Source of the DNA: Aquibium oceanicum
Lineage (GTDB): Bacteria; Pseudomonadota; Alphaproteobacteria; Rhizobiales; Rhizobiaceae
Assembly: GCF_001889605.1 (NCBI RefSeq)
Contig: NZ_CP018171.1
Coordinates: 62,001 to 126,000 of the forward strand
Reading direction: 5' to 3'
Length of the DNA: 64,000 nt
Shown here in pieces: positions 45,563 through 54,076 of the stretch (within the stretch, counting starts at the first letter, position 1; every line of letters begins with the position of its first letter). The notes below the pieces were generated by a model that worked only from the letters and a program-made list of their open reading frames with translations, was not told the DNA's origin and searched no databases. The position numbers were made by a program, and so were the translations under genes.

Positions 45563-46396
45563 CTACCAGCTTCCCGAGGCACCGCCGCCTCCCGACGATC
45601 CGCCGCCGCCGGAAAAGCCGCCGCCGCTGCTTCCCGACGACCAGCCCGAACCGGACGAGCCGCCGACCCAGCCGGTACCGGAGCGGCGGCGGCCGCGCGA
45701 GCCCGAACCGCCAAAGGTGAACTCCACGCCCAGCCAGCGGTAGCGCCCCGGCCCGATGCGGCGGCCGAACAGGCGCGCGCCGATGGCGAAGATGAAGGAA
45801 CCGAAGAACAGCGTGCCCCAAATCGCGAAGAAGATGATGACCTCGATCGGGATGCCCTCGTCTTCCTTGCGGTTGCGCTCGGCCCTCGCCTCGAGTTCGG
45901 CGGCGTTGCCTTCCAGCACCAGGATGATGTCGTCCACCGCGCGGCTGATGCCGCCGGAAAAATCCCCGGCGCGGAAGGCCGGCACCATCGTGTCCTCGAT
46001 GATCAGCTTGGAATGAAGGTCGGTCAGCGTGCCTTCGAGGCCGTAGCCGACCTCGATGCGCATCTTGCGGTCGTTGGGCGCGACCAGGAGCAGGATGCCG
46101 TTGTCCTCCCCCGCCTGCCCGAGGCCCCAGGCACGAAAAAGGCGGTTCGCGTAAGGTTCGATCGGCTCGCCGTCCAGGCTGCCAATGGTGGCGACGACGA
46201 TCTGGTCGGACGATTTTTGCTCGAAGGCCTGGAGCTTCTCGACGAGCGCGGCCTCGGTGGCGGGATCGATGATGCCTGCCTGATCGACGACGCGGCCGGT
46301 GAGCGCGGGAAGCGCGGCCGCGAACGCCGCGACTGGCAACAGGATGAGGAACGCGACCAGAAGCATGCACGAACAGCGGCCGCGCACCCTCGTCAT
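45563..46396 (-). CDS. TPM domain-containing protein with glycine-rich C-terminus (YgcG-like)
   Basis: This 277-residue protein has a signal peptide (CMLLVAFLILLPVAAFAA), a TPM domain (VVDQAGIIDPATEAALVEKL; SDQIVVATIGSLDGEPIEPY; MRIEVGYGLEGTLTDLHSKL), a membrane helix (VIIFFAIWGTLFFGSFIFAI) and a Gly/Ser-rich tail of about 40 residues ending GGGGASGSW. It is usual next to LemA. The frame begins at ATG 46414, but the ATG at 46396 has GGGGAA upstream and is preferred. Confidence 0.88.
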   Translation of the reverse strand: MTRVRGRCSCMLLVAFLILLPVAAFAAALPALTGRVVDQAGIIDPATEAALVEKLQAFEQKSSDQIVVATIGSLDGEPIEPYANRLFRAWGLGQAGEDNGILLLVAPNDRKMRIEVGYGLEGTLTDLHSKLIIEDTMVPAFRAGDFSGGISRAVDDIILVLEGNAAELEARAERNRKEDEGIPIEVIIFFAIWGTLFFGSFIFAIGARLFGRRIGPGRYRWLGVEFTFGGSGSRGRRRSGTGWVGGSSGSGWSSGSSGGGFSGGGGSSGGGGASGSW

Positions 46397-46426
46397 CGGT
46401 CGATTCCCCACCATGGAAAAACCAGG

Positions 46427-47065
46427 CTAGCCGCTCTTGCCCGTGCCGAAATTCACCTCCGGAACCTCCATCTTGTCTTCCGAGACGGTGAAGTTCTGGA
46501 ACGGCTCGGCATCGGTGAACCAGAACCAGGTCCAGATCATCGAGGGGAAGGTGCGGAGCGTGGTGTTGTAGACCCGCACCGCCTCGATGTAGTCGCGCCG
46601 CGCCACCGCGATGCGGTTTTCGGTGCCTTCGAGTTGCGCCTGCAAGGCGAGAAAGTTCTGGTTCGACTTCAGGTCGGGATAGTTTTCGACCACCGCCAGA
46701 AGCCGCGACAGCGCGCCGGTGAGCCCCGCCTGGCTTTCCTGAAAGGCCTGAAAGGCCCGCGGGTCGTCCAGCATCTCGGGCGGCAGCGTGACCTGCGTCG
46801 CCTTCGACCGCGCCTCGACGACGGCCTCCAGCACGTCCTTCTCCTGCTGGGCGTAGCCCTTCACCGTCTCGACGAGATTGGGGATCAGGTCCGCCCGGCG
46901 CTGATACTGGTTGAGCACCTCGCTCCAGGCGGCCTTCGCCTGCTCTTCCGCCGTCGGGATGGTGTTGAACCCGCAGGCGGACAGGAACGGCGCGATCATC
47001 ACAAGGAAGAGGAGCGTCCGCACGCGGCCCCCGGCAACGGCGGCCGCGACTGATGATGCTGGCAT
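46427..47065 (-). CDS. lemA: LemA family lipoprotein
   Basis: This 212-residue membrane-anchored helical protein has a lipoprotein signal (VRTLLFLVMIAPFLSACGFN). The LemA core is visible in LNQYQRRADLIPNLVETVKG, the helices around EVVEARSKATQ and a terminal GTENRIAVARRDYIEAV. It is first in an operon with two TPM proteins, a common trio with an envelope-related but unclear role. The frame is open to 47242; the start at 47065 gives the signal peptide. Confidence 0.9.
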   Translation of the reverse strand: MPASSVAAAVAGGRVRTLLFLVMIAPFLSACGFNTIPTAEEQAKAAWSEVLNQYQRRADLIPNLVETVKGYAQQEKDVLEAVVEARSKATQVTLPPEMLDDPRAFQAFQESQAGLTGALSRLLAVVENYPDLKSNQNFLALQAQLEGTENRIAVARRDYIEAVRVYNTTLRTFPSMIWTWFWFTDAEPFQNFTVSEDKMEVPEVNFGTGKSG

Positions 47066-47252
47066 GGCAGAAATCTCCCGCATTGACGGCGCCAGACTAG
47101 CGCCGATCGGGTCCGTTTGGAACGGGTCGGCGCGCCGCCTGCGACGGGAGCGGCAAAAGGCCCGGCCCCGCTTGCGTTTCCTCCCCTTCAACGCACGTCC
47201 AACCGCTTGACATTCCGCCGCGCCGAACCGTAAAAGCCGCAATCCGCTGGAC

Positions 47253-47328
<76 letters not shown>

Positions 47329-47403
47329 ACGGCGGTTTTTCCATTCGCAACCTACTGATATCTTTGAATTCACAATTGATTTCGGCCTCCCCGCGCTCGA
47401 TAC

Positions 47404-47426
47404 TGGTACACAAAAGTGGTACACAA
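47404..47426. repeat. Direct repeats upstream of the integrase gene
   Basis: TGGTACACAA occurs at 47404-47413 and again at 47417-47426, 13 bp apart. They may be arm-type binding sites of the integrase, or an operator for its gene. They overlap the alternative GTG start at 47416, one reason to prefer the start at 47440. Confidence 0.45.
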
Positions 47427-47439
47427 GGGGCTATCCACC

Positions 47440-49113
47440 GTGCGTTTCAAAGATGCCTACCTCCAGCGGCGTGGGGAGGTCTGGCAGTTCCGCATCCGCG
47501 TCCCAACCGATCTGGTCCCCACCCTCGGTAGGCACGAAATCAAGAAATCACTTCGCACCGGCGATAGGTCGCACGCGCGCGAACTGGCCCGGATCGAACT
47601 CGTGCGACTGGACGGCGAGTGGGCGAAGTTGCGTCGTTCGTTGAAACCTGTTGCAACGCCGCGCCTCACCGAAGCCGAGGTGCTTCATCTCGCGGCGACG
47701 TGGTTTGTGTCCGTCGAGAAGCGCAACGCCGCCACGGGCGGCTCCATGGGGCGCGAGCAGGCTGAGATTGAGATCGGGGACATGAACGCCGACGAGAACC
47801 TCGGCACTGCCCTCCACGAAGCCTATGTCGCGGTAACCGGCGCGGCGGGGATCAAGCTGGAGGAAGGGTCGCCGTCACAGCAGCGGCTCCTCGCGGTCCT
47901 GCGGCGCGCTATCGTCGAGAGCAACAACCGCCTCGTCGCCCGGCACCATGGGGTCGGCTCGACCTACCGCGATCCGCTGTTTCAGGACCTCTCGGAGGCG
48001 ACTTCGTTGAAACCTGTTGCAACGAAATCGCTCGAACAGGTAATGGATTTGATTACCTCCGACGCGACGCGGCGGGAGCTTCGCGGCAAGTCGCTGCTTA
48101 AGCGCGAGGCCCATTGGCGGGCATTGACGGAGTTCTTCGGGGCCGAAATGCCTCTGTCGCAGATCCGGCGGGAAGATGTCCGCGCCTTCATGGACCTCCT
48201 GAAGCGGCTTCCTTCGAACGCGACCAAGCACTATCCGGGGAAGACCTTGCAGCAGGCAGCCGATCTTGCGGAGCGGGCTGGTCTACCTCGGATGTCCAGC
48301 GACACCGCGAACGGCTACCTGCGGAGCCTCGGGGCGATCTTCCGCTTTGCCGTGGACGAGGGTTACGTGGAGGCTGATCCGTCTGCCGGCATTATGCTCC
48401 CGAAAGCTCCCGGACGAGCGAAGGACAAGCGGTCTCCGTTCGACGTCTCGGATTTGCGGGCCATCTTCTCCGCACCGCTCTACACGGGCGCGGTCAACGA
48501 CGAAGCGGGCTACGCTCGCCCCGGACCCAATATCGTGCGCAGGGGCCGGTTCTGGGTGCCCATCATCGCGCTGTTCTCCGGCATGCGGATGAATGAAATC
48601 TGCCAGCTTACCGTGGACGATTTCGTGGAGGAGGACGGGGTGGTGATCATCTTGATCCGCGAGGACGACGACGATGAGACGAAGCGGGTGAAGACGGAGG
48701 CGGGCATCCGCTTCGTACCCGTCCATCCAGAACTGGAGCGCATCGGACTGTTGGCCTTCGTCCAGAACCGCCGCGCGAACGGTCCAAAAGTACCGCTCTT
48801 CCCGGACCTGCCGGTGGGGAGCACAGGCTACCGTTCCGATCCGTTCTCCAAGTACTTCAACCGTTTCCGGCACAAGGTAGGGATCACCGACCGCAAGAAG
48901 GTCTTCCATTCCTTCCGGCATACCTACCGAGATGCGCTTCGCGAGGCGGATATCTCGGATCAGAAGGTTCGGGCACTCGGCGGCTGGTCCTCATCACGCA
49001 CCGAGGAGAACTACGGGCGCGGGCTTCGGGCGAGTACGCTGGCTCGCGACATACAGGCGGTGAAGTACGACGGTCTCGATCTGTCGCACCTGCACGTCAA
49101 ACAACTTAGCTGA
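47440..49113 (+). CDS. Tyrosine-recombinase integrase of a genomic island
   Basis: This 557-residue integrase has an N-terminal DUF6538-like region (YLQRRGEVWQFRIRVPTDLV), a core-binding SAM-like domain and the catalytic domain. Catalytic elements are the first arginine in ALFSGMRMNEICQL, the H-x-x-R box in KVFHSFRHTYRDAL and the tyrosine in RTEENYGRG; the W of GGWSSS replaces the second histidine. It lies just after tRNA-Ala, as for tRNA-targeted islands. The GTG at 47440 has AAGGGG upstream; the frame is also open from a GTG at 47416. A 22-bp exact repeat occurs within it (47637-47658 and 48003-48024). Confidence 0.93.
   Translation: MRFKDAYLQRRGEVWQFRIRVPTDLVPTLGRHEIKKSLRTGDRSHARELARIELVRLDGEWAKLRRSLKPVATPRLTEAEVLHLAATWFVSVEKRNAATGGSMGREQAEIEIGDMNADENLGTALHEAYVAVTGAAGIKLEEGSPSQQRLLAVLRRAIVESNNRLVARHHGVGSTYRDPLFQDLSEATSLKPVATKSLEQVMDLITSDATRRELRGKSLLKREAHWRALTEFFGAEMPLSQIRREDVRAFMDLLKRLPSNATKHYPGKTLQQAADLAERAGLPRMSSDTANGYLRSLGAIFRFAVDEGYVEADPSAGIMLPKAPGRAKDKRSPFDVSDLRAIFSAPLYTGAVNDEAGYARPGPNIVRRGRFWVPIIALFSGMRMNEICQLTVDDFVEEDGVVIILIREDDDDETKRVKTEAGIRFVPVHPELERIGLLAFVQNRRANGPKVPLFPDLPVGSTGYRSDPFSKYFNRFRHKVGITDRKKVFHSFRHTYRDALREADISDQKVRALGGWSSSRTEENYGRGLRASTLARDIQAVKYDGLDLSHLHVKQLS
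47637..47658 (+). repeat. Exact 22-bp repeat inside the integrase gene, copy 1
   Basis: The 18-base core TTGAAACCTGTTGCAACG is identical to copy 2 and shares its pattern with two other sites in the island. In this frame it encodes SLKPVAT. Confidence 0.85.
48003..48024 (+). repeat. Exact 22-bp repeat inside the integrase gene, copy 2
   Basis: This is the same 22 bases as copy 1, also read in the frame SLKPVAT. The core is a near-palindrome, TTG-A-AACCTGTT-G-CAA. Confidence 0.85.
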
Positions 49114-49620
49114 TCGGCGGAGGCGCCCCCCTCCGTCGGGTCCTATCTTGAGGTGGCTTCCGATTGCCCGTGCGCACGGCCATACCCGGAAAATCAACTA
49201 CCAGTGGCGCACCAGTTGCATTAAATCGATTTAAAATCGGACGTATGTCGGAGTGGCTGAAATCCGTATGGATGCACGCCCCTGGGTGCGACGAAGAGTC
49301 TGTATCAGCCGTTGCCGCCACAGTACGTGTGCGGACGCCGCCAGCGGGGGCCAATCAAGAGGAACCCGCCGTGACTTGCGGGGAGCTCTAGGTCAGCTTC
49401 GCGCCCCATCGCGGCCGCTCGTCCGCATATCGCACGTTCCTGAAACCGGACATTCCTAGGCCAGCCCATAGCTGCGTTCGATGCGCGATCCCGAATTGCC
49501 GCGGCTAATCAGAAGATTTGGTACGTTATCGTTGAGGTACAATTTCACGAGGCAGGCGCGCAGTGTTAAGAAATGCCCGCAGTTGCAACCCTTAGCCGAA
49601 AGGCTGCCTGAAACGGAACG
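49114..49620. other. Intergenic region between the integrase and DUF3800 genes
   Basis: There is no convincing gene in these 507 bases. A perfect 14-bp palindrome TTAAATCGATTTAA lies at 49221-49234. The short frames here have no family features. It is expected to hold the promoter of the gene at 49621. Confidence 0.55.
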
Positions 49621-50511
49621 ATGGACAAAGGTGTGAACGACGAACAGCCGCATTTCGTGTTCTTCATGGACGACTTTGGAACCCGCACCATGTGCAAACC
49701 AGGCGAAGCCCTTCCCATGGAGGCTCATATATTCAGTTTCGGCCTAGGGGGCATCATCGTACAGTCGGACGCAGTCGATGAATTGTCTACAAAGACGAAT
49801 GACTTCTGCACAAGATGGGACGTGCCCGAACTTCACGGCAATAAGATTCGGTCCGGTAAAGGGAAGTTCGGCTTCCTGAAAACCGATCCCGAGCGACGGG
49901 ACTCCTTCTTCGCTGACCTCGAGAACCTGATCATTGACGAGCGTATCGTCGCCCATGCCTGCGTAATCTGTCGACCGGGCTATCGTGACAGGTACTACGA
50001 AAAGCACGCCGAGGGATCGCGGTGGCAAATGAGTAAAACCGCCTTCGACATTGCCGTCGAGCGTGCTGCGAAGTACGCGAGGCGCTCGGGCTGCGGGCTT
50101 TCGATCGCCTACGAGCGGTGTGGCGAAAAGGAGGACCGTCTCATCGAGAGCTATTTTAAGTCGCTTCGGGAGAAAGGGACGGCCTTTGACCGGGACAACT
50201 CGGCGAAACATCAGCCGCTCACGCAGGCTGAGCTTCAAGAGTCGTTGATTTCAATATGGCCGGATGGGAAAAGCAACCCGATGCTGCAACTGGCGGATCT
50301 CGTCCTGCACCCGCTAGGACACAAACCCACGGGTTTGAAGAACCGCGCATACGATCGCATGTCGGAAGCTGGTCAGCTCATGGACGCGAGAGGCGAAGAC
50401 GACAAGACCATCGCCGTCAAGTACTCATGCTATGACGAGCCTTACCAAACATGGGAGAACCCCAGAAACACAAAAGGGACCCGCGAGGATCCCTTAAGGC
50501 GGTCGGCGTAA
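49621..50511 (+). CDS. DUF3800 domain-containing protein
   Basis: This 296-residue protein has the DUF3800 layout: an N-terminal FVFFMDDFGTRTM (the family's aspartate-containing first strand of an RNase H-like fold), a mid-region LHGNKIRSGKGKFGFLKTD, and the C-terminal NPMLQLADLVLHPLGHK. The usual D-E-S-G is here D-D-F-G. DUF3800 proteins occur in mobile and defence islands and may be nucleases; function is unproven. It may act alone, as both neighbours are on the other strand or distant. Confidence 0.8.
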   Translation: MDKGVNDEQPHFVFFMDDFGTRTMCKPGEALPMEAHIFSFGLGGIIVQSDAVDELSTKTNDFCTRWDVPELHGNKIRSGKGKFGFLKTDPERRDSFFADLENLIIDERIVAHACVICRPGYRDRYYEKHAEGSRWQMSKTAFDIAVERAAKYARRSGCGLSIAYERCGEKEDRLIESYFKSLREKGTAFDRDNSAKHQPLTQAELQESLISIWPDGKSNPMLQLADLVLHPLGHKPTGLKNRAYDRMSEAGQLMDARGEDDKTIAVKYSCYDEPYQTWENPRNTKGTREDPLRRSA

Positions 50512-50731
50512 AGCCTGACCCCGTGGCATTGCCATGGAGGCAATCTAGGACATGTCTAAAGGATTTTCAAGAGAATTCGCCGACTCACCGCTTCGGCCCT
50601 GATCCTGTCGGCGGCAAGGCGCCCCCAGGTCTGATGTTCAGGCAATCCATCCCCTCATCCTAAGACCGTCATTGCATCCAAATAGCAGATCGTCCGGGGT
50701 TCTCGTTTCTACGACAGCCTCCCAAGCGCGG

Positions 50732-53700
50732 TTAGGAAGCGTCGACCTGCGCGATAGATGCCCAGCCTTTGTCAAAGATAAATGTGCCCGACCGGCCGAC
50801 GGGGTCCTTGATCTTGAGAATGCGGGCGCGCGTTTCATCGTCAGCATGTTCGACGACGTAAAGCCAGTATTGGTCGCCGTGCTGGCGAGCAAACTCAAAC
50901 TGGACGCTGGACAGGCCGACAGGCCTGTCCTCGAGGCATCCTTTCATGGCCTTGACCTCGACCCAGCGCTCCGGTTCGGCGTTCGCATCCGTCTCAAGAA
51001 GGTCAAATCCTTTGTTGCCTGCGGGCGTCGGCTTGAGGCCAGGCTCACGCTTTCTAATGAGAGTGATTGCTTTTGCCTCCAATGCCATGCGTGCGCTGTG
51101 ATCGAGACCGTCCGGATCGCGTTCTTCTTCATCATCAGGATGGGTCGCTACATAAGACACAAACTTGCGTTCTGCGGGCTTCTGATTGACAGCGGAGCGC
51201 TTGTTATCATTTTTGGTCGCATTGCCTCGGTTGGCAGCGCCCTGAGATCGGTTCGCACTTGAGGACGAGTCGCCGCGCGACGACGTGGAACTTGCGTTCT
51301 CAGACTCATCATGATCGTCATCATCATGGTGATCATCACCATCATCTTCGTTGTCGTTGTCTTCGCCGTCACCTTCAGCATCTTGATCGTCATCATCATC
51401 GCGCTCGCCGTCGTTCTCATCGCCAGCGTCGTCGGCGTCATTGTCGTCTTCCGAATCTTCGTCCTCGGACCCTTGTTCCTCGTCCGAGTCCGTGTCTTCG
51501 TATTCGTTGTCGTCAGACACCTCGTCCCGATCATCGTCCTCGTCAGAAAGTGACGCGTCGTCGCTATCCGGGCTGGACGGCTCTTCAACCTTGAGCTTGG
51601 CAAGAAGATCAGCTTTGCTGGTAACGCCAAGTTTCTTGAGCATGTCGAGCATGTCCGGCTCGAACCCGGCTTCCTTGGCAAGCTCCTCGACGATTGGCTT
51701 TTTGAAGACGATCCTCGACTGTAAAAAGGGATTTGCAGGCCAGCCGAGCGCTTCGAACAGGACGCTTGAGGGCTCGACAAGATCGCCATCTCCGTCAGTG
51801 ATCCATCGTGAGCGGTTTAGAACCCGGACAAAATGTGCGTCAAAGGACGCCGACCGCCACTGGTGATATTGCCACCGATACGTCCCCGAGAAGACACCCT
51901 CGCCGCGGCGGTCCTGAAGCTCGATCAGGGCCTCCCACACAAGCCGCGCCTTCCTCTTGCGGGCTTCCACACTCAGAGAAGGGAATTGCGCAAGTATAGC
52001 GTCAAGACCGCGAAGACTTGCATCCTCCGGTGCGCTCTCGAAACTTGCCGCAACCGCGCCTCTCGCAAGTCGCAGCTCATATTTCTGAGTTTCTGTGAGG
52101 TTCGACCGGACGGGTACAGGCAGAATGTACCTTGTGGCGCCGCAAGCCTCGAGAAGCTCCCTCACCGACTCGCCGCGCAAGACAGAATCGTCTTCTGTGA
52201 GATAGACGCCCGTAATGCCTTCATACAATTCGCTGAGGCGCGCCGTCTTGATGGACACGTCGGGCGGCGCTTTCAGGCTCTCTTCGCGGGTTTTCATGTC
52301 GCGGGCACGGACAAACGGTGTCTCTGTCAAAGCCGTTATAAGGCGTAACCTCTGCGTGGCGGAATCCGTCTTGAAGGCCCGGAGAATGCGGGCGATGTCC
52401 TCGCCATAAGACTCTTGGTCGGCTTCGCCGTCCTGATAGACCGGCAAGAGGTTTCGGATCACGTCGTCCACCGGATCAGGCGGGGTCAATCCTAGCCATT
52501 TGAGGAACTTCGTTGCCTCCGCGCTCCGGCATATGTTTCTCCGGATCGTTGGAAAGCCTGTCTGAATGTCGCTCGGGAAAAACGCCTGCGGCATGTCGTT
52601 GACGAAACCCGCCACCTGGCGGCCGTCCTCAAGCCGGACCAGCGCAAGATTGCGCAGGCGCTCTGCCACGACGGGCACCTTATTGAGATACTCATAAAGG
52701 CGCACGAGCCACTGATCGGACTGCGCGCGCAGGAAATTTTGCCCGAGGCGCGGCAGAAGACTTTCGGCTGACTGCTCGGAGATGCCGAGTTCGTGGATCA
52801 GGTAATGGCGCAGCGCAGGGGTCCGGTCGGCTGTGATGTCTGCGCTGAGCCACCGCACCGGTCCGTCTGCCCTCAGGACATTGCCCAGCTGATCTGCGTC
52901 AAAGAGCTCGCGCAGGTCTTGCGTGCGCGCCAGCTGAACGTCCTGCGCTGCGGCATGCTGGCTGTCGCCACAGGGCAGCAGCGGCTCGGTCTGAAGAGCC
53001 TCCGCCAAGTGGTCATACATCGGCGCAAGAAGGTTGCCGCTAAAACGCTCCTTCTGAATCGGCAAGGCCTGCAAAGCGTTGACATCGAGCATACGCTCTG
53101 AGGCCATCCAGCGAAGGGCCTCGACCAGCAATAGGCTCGCCTCATTGACGAGGTTCCTGTTCCAGGTGTCATGGACCGGGATGTTGTCCCGGCTGGGCGT
53201 TGTGCGGAACGGGCCTTGCAGCAGGAAGCCCGTATTGGTGGAGAGGACTGTAGGAAAGAAGACGACCAGCGTTGAATCCGAGAGAGGAACGATTCGCCTC
53301 GTGGGTGCCGGCTCGGATGAAAGAGCGAAGGCGAGTTCGACAAAGCCGACATTCTGTCCTTCGTTCGCCACCTCCTTTGAGAAAACAAGCCAATTTTCTT
53401 CGATCTCCTCGCCGTCCTGTTGCCCCATGAGCGCGATTTGCCGGATGCCCGGGGCCAGGGTCTTCGGATCGTCCCTAAAATAGAGCCCGGCAGGCTCGCC
53501 ATCGACTGACCAGGAAATCTCTTTGATATGCCTCAGAAAAAGCAGGGTGCGCGGACCGAGATCCTGCAGGCCTTCGGCAATCTCGGTCTGTGGGTCCTCG
53601 ACGTCCCCGTTGAGGGGCAGAATGATCTTGGTCTGGCTGGGCTGCCGTTCGACGGGTGCGACCGCTTTCGGCCAGACGAAGGTCTCGATAGCGAAGTCTT

Positions 53701-54076
53701 CATCGCCGGAATGGATTTCCGGGCGCTTGGTGAACGAATAAACGGACTTGAAGCCGATGCCGAAGCGCCCAATCGACGTGATATCCTTGGTACTCTCATC
53801 GATCCCGCAGACACCCTGAACATCGGCGGCATTAAAGGGCTGGCCATGATGGGTGACGACGAGCTGCTCCGCTGAAAGTTCGAAGGTCACGCTGCGATCG
53901 CCGGTCCAGCCTGAAGAGCGCCGCCGAAGCGCATCCTCTGCGTTCTGGAGAAGCTCGTAGATGAAATGGGTGAGTTTGTCGTAACGGTCTGCTAGGAGCA
54001 TCTTGCCGATGCGGCCGATATCCGTGCCGTAGCGCTTGATGTTGTCGGCTCTCAGGGCCGCGTAATCGACGCTCAC
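50732..54076 (-). CDS. GHKL (HSP90/sacsin-like) ATPase with C-terminal DUF3883 (NO VEIN) nuclease domain
   Basis: This 1,114-residue protein starts with an HSP90-type ATPase: FIYELLQNAEDAL (E41, N45, D48 of the ATP/Mg site), HHGQPFNAADV and IGRFGIGFKSVYSF (residues 102-115), as in sacsin and plant NO VEIN. About 600 residues of unrecognised middle follow, then an acidic Asp/Glu/Ser linker (about 832-927) and a C-terminal DUF3883 domain with GNKGFDLLE (D1025) and WVEVKAMKG (E1040, K1042), the D-ExK pattern of PD-(D/E)XK nucleases. The GTG start overlaps the helicase stop (GTGA), so they are coupled. Inferred role: ATP-gated nuclease of a defence system. Confidence 0.85.
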   Translation of the reverse strand: MSVDYAALRADNIKRYGTDIGRIGKMLLADRYDKLTHFIYELLQNAEDALRRRSSGWTGDRSVTFELSAEQLVVTHHGQPFNAADVQGVCGIDESTKDITSIGRFGIGFKSVYSFTKRPEIHSGDEDFAIETFVWPKAVAPVERQPSQTKIILPLNGDVEDPQTEIAEGLQDLGPRTLLFLRHIKEISWSVDGEPAGLYFRDDPKTLAPGIRQIALMGQQDGEEIEENWLVFSKEVANEGQNVGFVELAFALSSEPAPTRRIVPLSDSTLVVFFPTVLSTNTGFLLQGPFRTTPSRDNIPVHDTWNRNLVNEASLLLVEALRWMASERMLDVNALQALPIQKERFSGNLLAPMYDHLAEALQTEPLLPCGDSQHAAAQDVQLARTQDLRELFDADQLGNVLRADGPVRWLSADITADRTPALRHYLIHELGISEQSAESLLPRLGQNFLRAQSDQWLVRLYEYLNKVPVVAERLRNLALVRLEDGRQVAGFVNDMPQAFFPSDIQTGFPTIRRNICRSAEATKFLKWLGLTPPDPVDDVIRNLLPVYQDGEADQESYGEDIARILRAFKTDSATQRLRLITALTETPFVRARDMKTREESLKAPPDVSIKTARLSELYEGITGVYLTEDDSVLRGESVRELLEACGATRYILPVPVRSNLTETQKYELRLARGAVAASFESAPEDASLRGLDAILAQFPSLSVEARKRKARLVWEALIELQDRRGEGVFSGTYRWQYHQWRSASFDAHFVRVLNRSRWITDGDGDLVEPSSVLFEALGWPANPFLQSRIVFKKPIVEELAKEAGFEPDMLDMLKKLGVTSKADLLAKLKVEEPSSPDSDDASLSDEDDDRDEVSDDNEYEDTDSDEEQGSEDEDSEDDNDADDAGDENDGERDDDDDQDAEGDGEDNDNEDDGDDHHDDDDHDESENASSTSSRGDSSSSANRSQGAANRGNATKNDNKRSAVNQKPAERKFVSYVATHPDDEEERDPDGLDHSARMALEAKAITLIRKREPGLKPTPAGNKGFDLLETDANAEPERWVEVKAMKGCLEDRPVGLSSVQFEFARQHGDQYWLYVVEHADDETRARILKIKDPVGRSGTFIFDKGWASIAQVDAS

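Noticed and set aside
50672-51262. A 196-residue plus-strand frame antisense to the C-terminus of the GHKL protein.
   Set aside because: The minus-strand frame has recognised DUF3883 motifs; this one has none.
51311-51553. A hydrophobic 80-residue plus-strand frame resembling a membrane peptide.
   Set aside because: It is the complement of the Asp/Glu codons in the acidic linker, which always read as hydrophobic Ile/Val in antisense.
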